Shown one piece after another: positions 1-6,053 of a DNA stretch of 25,664 nucleotides (the stretch's first letter is position 1; each line of letters starts with the position of its first letter). Origin of the DNA: DATMRF01 sp035566435 (lineage in GTDB: Bacteria > Verrucomicrobiota > Verrucomicrobiia > Limisphaerales > UBA8199). The notes below the pieces were generated by a model. It was not told the DNA's origin and ran no database searches. It saw only the letters and a list, made by a program, of their open reading frames with translations. Both the position numbers and the translations under genes were made by a program. Where the stretch lies: positions 1-25,664 of the forward strand of contig DATMRF010000063.1 in NCBI GenBank assembly GCA_035566435.1, written 5' to 3'.

Positions 1-1088
1 GCGTAGACATAAATCACCGCCGAAGCACTGGAGGCTGAAAAATCAGGCGGAAAACCCGGCCCATGACACTCGAGACAAATGCCTTGCAGATACGGACCGC
101 CGGGACGATCCGGCAGAATGTTCAGGTGATAGGAAAGGCGCACGAGTTGCGTGATCGTCTGTGGCGCGGTCCGGGCCTTCATTTCGCCCGTGACGCGGTC
201 CGTGTAGCGATCCGCAACCTGGAGAATGTTGGTGTAAAGGCCGGTCTCGTTGAGTTCCGCCGCATCAACAGTGGGTGTGCCACCGCAGGAGCCGTTGGTA
301 GAAAGGGAAACTCCGGCCGACAGTTGGCCGGAGAGCAAAGACCAGGTTAACGGCGCTGTCCCGTTCGTGGCCACCAGCGCCACATTGGTCGTCACCCCGG
401 CTTTAAAAGTGATTTGGGTTGTTAGAATCTGTGGAGCTGGAGCCACTACCCTTACGTCGTAAGCCCGGCTGAGAGTCGCCCCGGCCGCATCCTTCACAGT
501 CACCGTGAACTGGCCTCGCTGGTTCGCGATAAGGTTTGTTCCCGCTGCGCTTAACAGCACCAGCGCGTTCACTGTGTTGTTGCTGAGCACTACCGCCGTA
601 AGGCCTTCCGGCGGCGAATTTGAAACTTGCAGGCTATACGGCCCGCTGCCGGTGGAACCGGGTGTAAGAGTGGCGCTGTAATCAATCCCAACCGTCGCGT
701 CAGGCAAGCTCACCGCTCCGGAACTCAGGCTCGGAACAGATGGGAAGAAAGCGAGCATGTGTGCCGGGAGGCCGGCCACGCGATAAAATCCGGTGACCGC
801 GCCGGTTGTGCTGGAAAAGGATAGTATCCCGCCGTCGCCCACCCGGTTGGTGATTTCCGTCCAATAACCCTGGGGGCTATCAGCGGCTTGCAGCGTGTAA
901 ACGCACCCGGTAACGGAGTTGATGCTGGCGTTGAGCACGCCGCCCTGGATGCCATACGCAACAATGCTGAAAGGCGGGACCGTATTGGGCCCTGCGGTCA
1001 CGGCGCAACACTGGACGATTACCGTCAGCAGGCAGACCCCCCAGGCAGGAGCACGTGCAGCCGGTTTCAGGCACGAATACTCTTGCAT
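1..1088 (-). CDS. Exported Ig-like protein with CxxCH site (3' end outside window)
   Basis: This frame is open from an ATG at 1088 to the left window edge (362 codons visible) and has no stop. Residues 1 to about 32 look like a signal peptide: a basic N-region, then a hydrophobic stretch with WGVCLLTVIVQCCAV. Residues 40-100 contain YTLQAADSPQGYW and end in FYRV, a pattern seen in exported verrucomicrobial proteins. Two beta-rich Ig-like segments follow at about 115-210 and 215-300. At residues 338-342 there is CLECHG, a CxxCH motif that could bind covalent heme as in planctomycete/verrucomicrobial c-type cytochrome domains. A single motif without its distal ligand is weak evidence for heme. 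No Shine-Dalgarno sequence is visible, and the nearest upstream in-frame stop is at 1128-1130. The start overlaps the end of a transporter relic. The molecular function is unknown; extracellular adhesion or electron transfer are guesses. Confidence 0.72.
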   Translation of the reverse strand, partial: MQEYSCLKPAARAPAWGVCLLTVIVQCCAVTAGPNTVPPFSIVAYGIQGGVLNASINSVTGCVYTLQAADSPQGYWTEITNRVGDGGILSFSSTTGAVTGFYRVAGLPAHMLAFFPSVPSLSSGAVSLPDATVGIDYSATLTPGSTGSGPYSLQVSNSPPEGLTAVVLSNNTVNALVLLSAAGTNLIANQRGQFTVTVKDAAGATLSRAYDVRVVAPAPQILTTQITFKAGVTTNVALVATNGTAPLTWSLLSGQLSAGVSLSTNGSCGGTPTVDAAELNETGLYTNILQVADRYTDRVTGEMKARTAPQTITQLVRLSYHLNILPDRPGGPYLQGICLECHGPGFPPDFSASSASAVIYVY

Positions 1089-1219
1089 GTGGAAGAGTGC
1101 TGGCGGCCAACAATAGACCCGTCTTGCTCAAAAAGCGTGCCGACGTCCTCCGAGTTGAGAAATCGGAGAACCATCTTCGCGGCTTCGGTTTGGGTGGCGT
1201 TTTTCACTACGACCACCAT
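1067..1219 (-). pseudogene. Possible C-terminal relic of ModA-type substrate-binding protein
   Basis: Just after the stop of the prepilin-like gene, the same frame continues as IQFSDMVVVVKNATQTEAAK, then VLRFLNSEDVGTLFEQDGSI, and ends at a TGA at 1067-1069. The pattern of a hydrophobic strand with VVVxK, then xEAAKxxLxFLxSxxxxxxFxxxG, resembles the last helix region of periplasmic anion-binding proteins such as ModA. A free-standing 50-residue start at 1219 would lack a signal peptide and most of the fold, so a truncated remnant is more likely than a functional gene. A ModE-like regulator about 900 bases upstream on the same strand supports a former molybdate locus. The family call rests on pattern only. 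Confidence 0.4.
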
Positions 1220-1234
1220 ATCGCTGAACTGGAT

Positions 1235-2026
1235 TCACTCACCAGGATAAGCGGCAATGACCGGGTCGGAGCCGGGTTCGCGAAAATTGCGAACACTCAG
1301 GTTGCTCGGTCGGAACGCCTCGACATGGCCGTCGTAGAAGAGTCCGTTGAGGCGACCGTTGTGGCGCGGAGGATAGTGCGTTTCGCTTGCTGCGCCGACG
1401 AACGGCAGGAACGGCGGGCGCGGCGGGGCCGCAATGCGCGAGTCAGAACAGCCGGGCGTCCGCCGGTGATCCCAGGCGACCAGCCGGATGCTGGTCTGCG
1501 TCACGAAGCTTTCGCGCTGCCCGGCCGGACTGCCGGTGCTGTAATTCATCGCATAAGCACATTGCCATTGCTTCTCGATGGGGCATTTGAAAATGGTCGC
1601 GCTATTGGTTGTGCCAAGAAAGGGAGAGAGCAAGCCGTTTCTGTAACCTGCCCCGGGCGTGCCGTCGGGAACCTGGGTCGGATCGTATGGCGCCCACCAA
1701 ACTTCATTCGGCCCCGTGGGCGGTGGACTGCCCGGACTGGAGCCGCTCGGAACCGGTGAGGAAAGCCCATAAGGATCATTCGGCGTGTCCGGACAAAGCC
1801 GCTGAGGACAATTGACCTCGTTGTTGTCGGTGCGGTACATGACGTAGGCCAGGCCGGTCTCCTTGAGACTATTGAGACACGTGGTCTGCTGCGCCTTGGC
1901 CTTGGCTTTGGCGAGGGCGGGCAGCAGCATCGCGGCCAGGATGGCGATGATGGCGATGACGACGAGCAACTCGATGAGCGTAAATGCGCGCGGCGAATCA
2001 CGCCGGGGGTTGAAAGTTTGTCGCAT
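1235..2026 (-). CDS. Prepilin-type N-terminal methylation domain protein
   Basis: This 263-residue protein has a class III/type IV prepilin leader. After the basic segment MRQTFNPRRDSPRA comes FTLIELLVV, with the conserved Glu at +5 of the predicted mature protein and a hydrophobic helix to about residue 36. The residue before the cleavage site is Ala rather than the usual Gly. The C-terminal part has the H-x9-DG type signature found in many verrucomicrobial and planctomycete pseudopilins (HNGRLNGLFYDGHVEAFRPS, about residues 222-241). Such proteins are processed by a prepilin peptidase and are linked to type II secretion-like systems. Planctomycetes and Verrucomicrobia encode many copies with unknown individual roles. 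It follows a ModE-like gene, with a ModE-box-like palindrome 22 bases upstream of the start. That placement is unusual and suggests insertion into a molybdate locus or new control by that regulator. Confidence 0.9.
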   Translation of the reverse strand: MRQTFNPRRDSPRAFTLIELLVVIAIIAILAAMLLPALAKAKAKAQQTTCLNSLKETGLAYVMYRTDNNEVNCPQRLCPDTPNDPYGLSSPVPSGSSPGSPPPTGPNEVWWAPYDPTQVPDGTPGAGYRNGLLSPFLGTTNSATIFKCPIEKQWQCAYAMNYSTGSPAGQRESFVTQTSIRLVAWDHRRTPGCSDSRIAAPPRPPFLPFVGAASETHYPPRHNGRLNGLFYDGHVEAFRPSNLSVRNFREPGSDPVIAAYPGE

Positions 2027-2047
2027 GGAAATGAAGATGTACCCATG

Positions 2048-2071
2048 CGATATATTCTGTCAAATATGACG
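2048..2071. promoter_or_regulatory. ModE-box-like operator candidate
   Basis: CGATATAT (2048-2055), eight spacer bases, then ATATGACG (2064-2071) form an imperfect inverted repeat, with 6 of 8 arm positions complementary. The 8+8+8 layout and CG-TATAT half-sites resemble the Escherichia coli modA operator bound by ModE, as I recall that sequence. It lies between the ModE-like gene and the prepilin-like gene, 22 bases upstream of the latter's ATG. Binding is inferred from sequence and context. Confidence 0.45.
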
Positions 2072-2102
2072 GCCATAAACCCGAGCCACTCGCGCGAGGC
2101 CA

Positions 2103-2468
2103 TCACCCCTTTAATAGCCTGCGAAGCTGTCGCCAGTTGCCGGCACAGGCCTTCAGGCTTTGCGCTTCCAATTCCCGGTAGAGCTTGAGGGCCGTTCGAC
2201 CCGTTTCCGTGAGCACCGCTCCCCCGTGCTGTTCTCCGCCCCGCGAGGCGGCGACCAGCGGCTCACGGAAGCAGGCGTTCATCGTTTTGATCAGCGTCCA
2301 TGCTCGCATATAGGACATGCCCATCCGCTCGGCGGCGGCGCGAATCGACCCGGTTTCAGCGATCAGCGCAAGCAAATCCACTTTGCCCGGCCCAAGAGCG
2401 ACCTCTTCGCCGCATAACACTCGCATGCGCGGCAGCAATCGTGCCACACGCCCTGAGTTGGATTTCAT
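2103..2468 (-). CDS. ModE N-terminal-domain (LysR-like winged helix) regulator
   Basis: A 121-residue DNA-binding protein from the ATG at 2468. The frame continues 29 codons upstream, but that part is Cys/Gly-rich and unlike the family, so the internal start is preferred; no clear ribosome binding site separates them. Residues 28-64 fit the ModE winged helix: GPGKVDLLALIAETGSIRAA, then AERMGMSYMRAWTLIKTMN. The following GGEQHGGAVLTETG and YRELE correspond to the wing and dimer helix. It ends there, without the molybdate-binding TOBE domains of full ModE, like other single-domain ModE-type regulators often found beside modABC. No intact modABC is visible here. The likely role is repression or activation of the adjacent promoter at 2048-2071, possibly including its own gene. 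Confidence 0.82.
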   Translation of the reverse strand: MKSNSGRVARLLPRMRVLCGEEVALGPGKVDLLALIAETGSIRAAAERMGMSYMRAWTLIKTMNACFREPLVAASRGGEQHGGAVLTETGRTALKLYRELEAQSLKACAGNWRQLRRLLKG

Positions 2469-2569
2469 TCTGAAGACGGAGTGTAGCAGTGGTCCGTCCC
2501 CCTGCCAACCACCTGCGCAACCGCAAAAACGGCGGTTAACGGCACTTAAACACACAGGCTCTTTTCCCT

Positions 2570-2593
2570 ATGACTCCATCACTCCATGACTCC
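2570..2593. repeat. 8-bp tandem repeat (3 units)
   Basis: ATGACTCC, ATCACTCC and ATGACTCC are consecutive 8-bp units in the intergenic region upstream of the ModE-like gene. Only one base differs between the units. Confidence 0.85.
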
Positions 2594-2621
2594 ACATTCG
2601 TTCTGCACTCCCCACTCCGAT

Positions 2622-2709
2622 GGGACGGTTGGGACGGTCTGGGACGGTCGTGGGACGGCTGCAAAAGTGAGAATCGTCCGTGTACACCGAGCTTGGGACG
2701 GTGGGACGG
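2622..2709. repeat. GGGACGG array, roughly 10-bp spacing
   Basis: GGGACGG occurs at 2622, 2631, 2641, 2652, 2695 and 2703. The first four copies are 9, 10 and 11 bases apart, close to one helical turn. The block between copies four and five includes TGTACACC, which recurs just after the last copy. Confidence 0.85.
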
Positions 2710-2834
2710 CTGTACACCCCCAAAGCACCCCCCCACCCTATGCCGCGCGGTGTTGTCCGCCAAAGCTCCAACCGACGACGCTCCGTTATCCAGCCGCCAA
2801 CTCGCCGACCCGCTCGCACCGAACCACACTTCGT

Positions 2835-2874
2835 CGGCGCTATCCGGCGCTATCCGGCACTAATCGGCGCTACT
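2835..2874. repeat. 10-bp tandem repeat CGGCGCTATC (4 units)
   Basis: Four consecutive 10-bp units: CGGCGCTATC twice, then CGGCACTAAT and CGGCGCTACT. The first two are identical and the last two diverge mainly at the 3' end. Confidence 0.9.
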
Positions 2875-2965
2875 AAAGGTAATATTTTCTGATCACCTGG
2901 CTATCAACTATCAACTATTTCGGTGCCCCCTGGGACAACCGCTCTTTGACATCTTAAACGGGAAA

Positions 2966-3045
2966 CGACGCCGCGTTCCGTCCGGAGCGCGGAGCTCCGG
3001 CTCTGCCCAGGCCCAGGTCGAGCCGCCCTCCGCGCTCCGGCGTCG
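2966..3045. repeat. Long imperfect hairpin / inverted repeat
   Basis: CCGGAGCGCGGAG (2982-2994) is perfectly complementary to CTCCGCGCTCCGG (3028-3040). An inner GGCTC/GAGCC pair can extend the stem, and CGACGCCG (2966-2973) matches CGGCGTCG (3038-3045) as an alternative outer pairing. It sits directly before the TTCTC array and has no coding potential. It resembles REP/palindromic intergenic elements in form; family membership cannot be judged from one copy. Confidence 0.8.
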
Positions 3046-3049
3046 CATG

Positions 3050-3159
3050 AATTCTCATGAGTTCTCACCATTTCTCACCAATTCTCACGGTTTCTCAGTT
3101 TTTCTCATGAGTTCTCACGAATTCTCGCGTTTTCTCGCTAATTCTCGTTAGTTCTCGTT
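3050..3159. repeat. Eleven-unit 10-bp array with invariant TTCTC
   Basis: Eleven consecutive 10-bp units of the form NNTTCTCNNN, for example AATTCTCATG, AGTTCTCACC and ATTTCTCACC. TTCTC is invariant in all eleven units, while flanking positions vary and drift from CA-rich to CG-rich toward the end. The period places every TTCTC on nearly the same face of the helix. There are no variable spacers, so it is not a CRISPR array, and no start codon or gene is attached. Confidence 0.92.
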
Positions 3160-3454
3160 ACGTGCACTCGGCTATCTCCCTACTTGGACCTCGAGACTTG
3201 GGACCGTGACCTGTGGACTGGGGACCCTGGACGGCCCCGCCCTCCTGCGACCAAGCCCGCTATGACCGACCCTCCGCCCGCGCCAACAATTGAAAACGCT
3301 CGTTGCGTACCAGCGTGTCGCGTGTGTTCCGGGAGCCGACACGAATTCCGCAAATCTGCACGAGCTACTGCCGGTTTCGTGTCGGCGCGCCCTTCGCTTA
3401 CCGGGAGGCATAGGCTGAGCGGTCGATTCAGCCCAGCACCCGAGTTGGCCCTGC

Positions 3455-3477
3455 GGGGACGTGGCCGTCCCCGCCCC
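3455..3477. repeat. GC-rich hairpin, dispersed copy
   Basis: GGGGACGTGGCCGTCCCC plus GCCCC. GGGGACG and CGTCCCC can pair across a TGGC loop. The same 23 bases occur exactly at 20081-20103, where a near-complementary copy lies nearby. This single copy is about 30 bases upstream of the CvpA-like gene. Confidence 0.85.
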
Positions 3478-3508
3478 TGGGGTGTGATTTTATGCGTGCT
3501 TTTGGGGG

Positions 3509-4747
3509 GTGGAGTTTATTAATTATCTGGGTATGACGATTTGGTTATTGGCGGTGATAGTGCTGGCTTCAACGGTGGGGCTGGGGTTCCGGCAGGGGGC
3601 GATCAAAGCGGGTTTTTCGTTTTTCGGCATCATCGTCGGGGCCTTGCTCGCGGTGCCATTGGGGCGGCTGCTGGGGCGGGTGTTGGGCATGATTGGAATG
3701 AAGGACCCGTTGCTGGTCTGGGCGCTGGGGCCGGTGCTGGTGTTCATCCTGATCTCGATCATTTTCAAGGTGGCGGCGGCGCCAGTGCATGAGAAAGTCG
3801 ATGTGTACTTCAAGTACAAGACAGGCGACCTGCGCCAGGCTTTGTGGGAACGGCTGAACCACCAGCTGGGCTTGTGCGTGGGCGTGCTCAACGGAACGGC
3901 GTATCTAATTCTGCTGGTGTTTCTCATTTCGGTGCCGAGCTATATGACATACCAGGTGGCGTCGGGGGACAAAGACCCGACGTGGATGCGGTTATTGAAC
4001 CGGTTGGGCGAGGACCTGCAGAGCACCGGCATGGCCAAAGTGGCGCGGTCGATCAACTCCATCCCTCAAGTGGATTATGACATGGCGGATTTGGTGGCGT
4101 CGCTTTATCGCAATCCTTTGGCGGAGGCGCGGGTGAGCGGTTACCCGGCGTTTCTGGGGCTTTCGGAGCTAAGTGAGTTTCAAAGCCTGGCGAATGACAG
4201 GGATTTTACGGAGGCCTGGCAGCGGCAGGAACCGGTGGCGACGTTGATGGCAAAGCCCAGTTTTTTGGGGATTCGCAACAACCCCGCGCTGCTCAAGACG
4301 ATTTGGACTACGGTGGAGGAGAATCAGATGGACTTCCGCACCTACCTGGCGACCGGGAAATCGCCGAAGTACGACCCCATCCAGATTCTGGGCCGCTGGC
4401 GCTTCGACGTAAGCGCGGCGATTGTGGCGATGAGACGAGCGAAGCCGAATATTCCCTCGAGCGAAATGGTGAAAATGCGCAAATACATGGAGGCGGCATT
4501 TGCCAAGACGCGACTGGTAGCCAAGCCCGACCAGCAGATCACGATTCGGGACGTGCCCGGCCTGAAGGCGCCAGGAGGCGGCGTTCCGGCGGGAGGCTTG
4601 CAGACGCTGCAGGGCCAGTGGCAGGACCTGGGCGGCGGCAAGTATCAATTAACGCTTTCGGGAATGGAGTTGCCCGCCACGGTTGAGGGCGAGCGGCTGG
4701 GGATCAAAGCCAATGGGATGGAGTTGGTGTTTAACCCGGAGCAGTGA
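3509..4747 (+). CDS. CvpA-like membrane protein
   Basis: A 412-residue protein whose first 155 or so residues contain four hydrophobic segments (about 9-27, 35-52, 67-87 and 127-147), separated by short charged loops. This is the arrangement of the CvpA/colicin V production family. The remaining 250 residues are soluble, helix-rich and unrecognised, and end in a small region (QGQWQDLGGGKYQLTLSGME) suggestive of a compact beta domain. CvpA proteins are inner-membrane proteins affecting envelope processes; the exact role here is unknown. The start is a GTG behind a G-run. The alternative ATG at 3533 overlaps the TGA of a 14-codon leader frame (3492-3536), so the true start is uncertain by eight codons. 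The gene stands alone between repeat-rich intergenic regions. Confidence 0.82.
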   Translation: MEFINYLGMTIWLLAVIVLASTVGLGFRQGAIKAGFSFFGIIVGALLAVPLGRLLGRVLGMIGMKDPLLVWALGPVLVFILISIIFKVAAAPVHEKVDVYFKYKTGDLRQALWERLNHQLGLCVGVLNGTAYLILLVFLISVPSYMTYQVASGDKDPTWMRLLNRLGEDLQSTGMAKVARSINSIPQVDYDMADLVASLYRNPLAEARVSGYPAFLGLSELSEFQSLANDRDFTEAWQRQEPVATLMAKPSFLGIRNNPALLKTIWTTVEENQMDFRTYLATGKSPKYDPIQILGRWRFDVSAAIVAMRRAKPNIPSSEMVKMRKYMEAAFAKTRLVAKPDQQITIRDVPGLKAPGGGVPAGGLQTLQGQWQDLGGGKYQLTLSGMELPATVEGERLGIKANGMELVFNPEQ

Positions 4748-4791
4748 GCGGGGGCGGCGGGGAGAGTTGAAAGTTGCAGGTTGGCGGCCGC

Positions 4792-4847
4792 CAGTAGCGA
4801 GTAATCAGTAACCAGTGAATGGCGACTGACCATCAGTATCCAAGAAT
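4792..4847. repeat. Degenerate heptamer array (8 units, CAGTRAY-like)
   Basis: Eight consecutive 7-bp units: CAGTAGC, GAGTAAT, CAGTAAC, CAGTGAA, TGGCGAC, TGACCAT, CAGTATC, CAAGAAT. It lies in the gap between the convergent CvpA-like and anti-sigma-like genes. TGGCGAC and CAGTAAT recur in the same 7-bp phase at 13948 and 13969. Confidence 0.75.
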
Positions 4848-4855
4848 CAGAATTG

Positions 4856-4875
4856 GGACGCCGGGGACGGCGTCC
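4856..4875. repeat. GC hairpin, possible convergent terminator
   Basis: GGACGCC, loop GGGGAC, GGCGTCC: a perfect 7-bp stem located 24 bases beyond the stop of the minus-strand anti-sigma-like gene. It has no U-run, so it may be a dispersed GC-rich repeat rather than an intrinsic terminator. Confidence 0.5.
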
Positions 4876-4899
4876 TTACCGTGATCAGTGGTAGGAGGG

Positions 4900-5409
4900 C
4901 TAGTTCCCGGCGGAAAGGCTGAAACTGACGGGCTGGGCGTGGGCGCGTTGTTCGCCGAAGAGGGAAGAGCCGGGGTCGCCAGCCGTGACGACGCCGCCGG
5001 TGTTAGAGAGTCCGACGCCAGCGCTCTGCCGGAACAGGGAGTTGCCGGGCTGGCTGGCGAGCTGAGTAACGGAGGGCTCCGCCGTGGTGGTCGCGAAACT
5101 GGTCTGGGAAGGTTCCACCTGTTCGGAATAAACAATACCTGAAACGAGGAGACCGCAAACAGCGACGCCCAGGGCGCCAGCCAGAAGGGGCTTGGTGTCG
5201 AATACGGACCAAACGCGCTGGAGCCATGGAGCTTCCCAGCCGAGCCGTTCGAACCACGATGCTTCGATGAGCTGCTCGCCGCAACGGATGCGTTCGATGA
5301 CATCGCGGGAGAACCTGTTGAAATACCCCGGGGGCGGCTGCTCGTAGCGTTTGAGGGCCAGCAAGCGGCGCAACGATTCGAAGTTTTCCTGATCAGGCGT
5401 CATATTCAT
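4900..5409 (-). CDS. Single-pass membrane protein, probable anti-sigma factor
   Basis: A 169-residue protein whose ATG overlaps the sigma-factor stop in an ATGA junction, so the two are probably co-translated. The N-terminal 70 residues are charged and predicted cytoplasmic (LRRLLALKRYEQPPPGYF, then DVIERI). One transmembrane segment lies at about 75-94 (LLAGALGVAVCGLLVSGIVY), followed by a Ser/Thr/Gly-rich periplasmic tail. Anti-sigma factors of ECF sigmas are typically encoded immediately downstream with this topology. The HxxxCxxC zinc motif of ZAS-type anti-sigmas is absent. The anti-sigma role is inferred from position and topology; no specific family was recognised. A second in-frame ATG is at 5403. 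Confidence 0.8.
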   Translation of the reverse strand: MNMTPDQENFESLRRLLALKRYEQPPPGYFNRFSRDVIERIRCGEQLIEASWFERLGWEAPWLQRVWSVFDTKPLLAGALGVAVCGLLVSGIVYSEQVEPSQTSFATTTAEPSVTQLASQPGNSLFRQSAGVGLSNTGGVVTAGDPGSSLFGEQRAHAQPVSFSLSAGN

Positions 5410-6053
5410 TTCAAATAATCCGACAGATAAGCTTGCAACTGTTGCCGGGCGTAAAACAGCCGGGAGCGGACCGTGCCGATGTTGCAGTCCATAATCTCCG
5501 CAATTTCCTCATGCGACAAACCCTGCACATCGTGCAACGTCACGACCAATCTATGAGGTTCAGACAGCTTCTGCAGGGCGGCGTTCAATTTTTCCTGCAG
5601 TTCGGCGAGGCTGACTTCGCGGCGGGGGGTTTTGTCGGAAATCAAGGCAATGAAGTCGGGGTCATGCTCGGCGTTGAAGTCGAGGTCGTCCAGGCTCATC
5701 TGGGCCTTGTTCTTGCGCTGCTTAAGGAAATTGATGGTTTTGTTGACCGCGATGCGATAGACCCAGGTGTAGAAGCTGGAGCCGCCCTTGAAGGATTTAA
5801 GGGCCTGGAAGGCCTTGATGAAGGCGTCCTGGGCGAGGTCGTTGGCGTCCTCGTGATTGGCGGTCATGTGATAGACGGTGGCGTAAATACGCTCCTGGTA
5901 GCGGCGGACGAGGTCGTCGTAGGCGCTGAGGTCGCCTTGTTTGGCGCGTTTGACCAGCACCATTTCATCAGGAGGCTCAGGCGCCGGGCCTGGGACCGGC
6001 AACGGCTCGGGTGGTTTGGCCGTCTTGCGGCTGGCCGGCTCCGCCATAATCAT
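5406..6053 (-). CDS. ECF RNA polymerase sigma factor (sigma-70 family)
   Basis: A 215-residue group 4 sigma factor. After a Pro-rich N-terminal extension (about residues 10-28), region 2 spans about 35-110, with DLAQDAFIKAFQALKSF and FYTWVYRIAVNKTINFL for core binding and -10 recognition. Region 4 spans about 155-208, with the helix-turn-helix LSHEEIAEIMDCNIGTVRSR for -35 recognition. It overlaps the polyprenyl synthase stop upstream and the membrane-protein start downstream, each by ATGA, forming a tight three-gene unit. ATG at 6053 is used because of this coupling; an ATG at 6047 is also possible. The stimulus is unknown. Linkage to isoprenoid synthesis and a membrane partner suggests an envelope signal (inference). 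Confidence 0.93.
   Translation of the reverse strand: MIMAEPASRKTAKPPEPLPVPGPAPEPPDEMVLVKRAKQGDLSAYDDLVRRYQERIYATVYHMTANHEDANDLAQDAFIKAFQALKSFKGGSSFYTWVYRIAVNKTINFLKQRKNKAQMSLDDLDFNAEHDPDFIALISDKTPRREVSLAELQEKLNAALQKLSEPHRLVVTLHDVQGLSHEEIAEIMDCNIGTVRSRLFYARQQLQAYLSDYLK

Larger units (their letters stand above)
2469..3508. other. Non-coding kilobase rich in phased short repeats
   Basis: No convincing gene was found on either strand. The open frames here are low-complexity translations of repeats with no recognisable domain or coupled start. The segment holds an 8-bp triple repeat (2570), a GGGACGG array (2622), a CGGCGCTATC array (2835), a CTATCAA heptamer pair (about 2903-2923), a long hairpin (2966), the TTCTC array (3050), a stretch at 3193-3236 with GAGACTTGGGAC that is repeated inverted inside the helicase gene, and a GC-rich hairpin (3455). 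Confidence 0.75.

Noticed and set aside
1055..1759. Plus-strand frame of 234 codons opposite the pilin-like gene
   Set aside because: The opposite strand encodes a recognisable prepilin leader and C-terminal signature.
2536..2892. Several overlapping small open frames in the repeat-rich kilobase
   Set aside because: They are low-complexity translations of GGGACGG and related repeats in several frames on both strands.
3050..3159. Possible CRISPR array
   Set aside because: Units are 10 bp with no unique spacers and no cas genes nearby.
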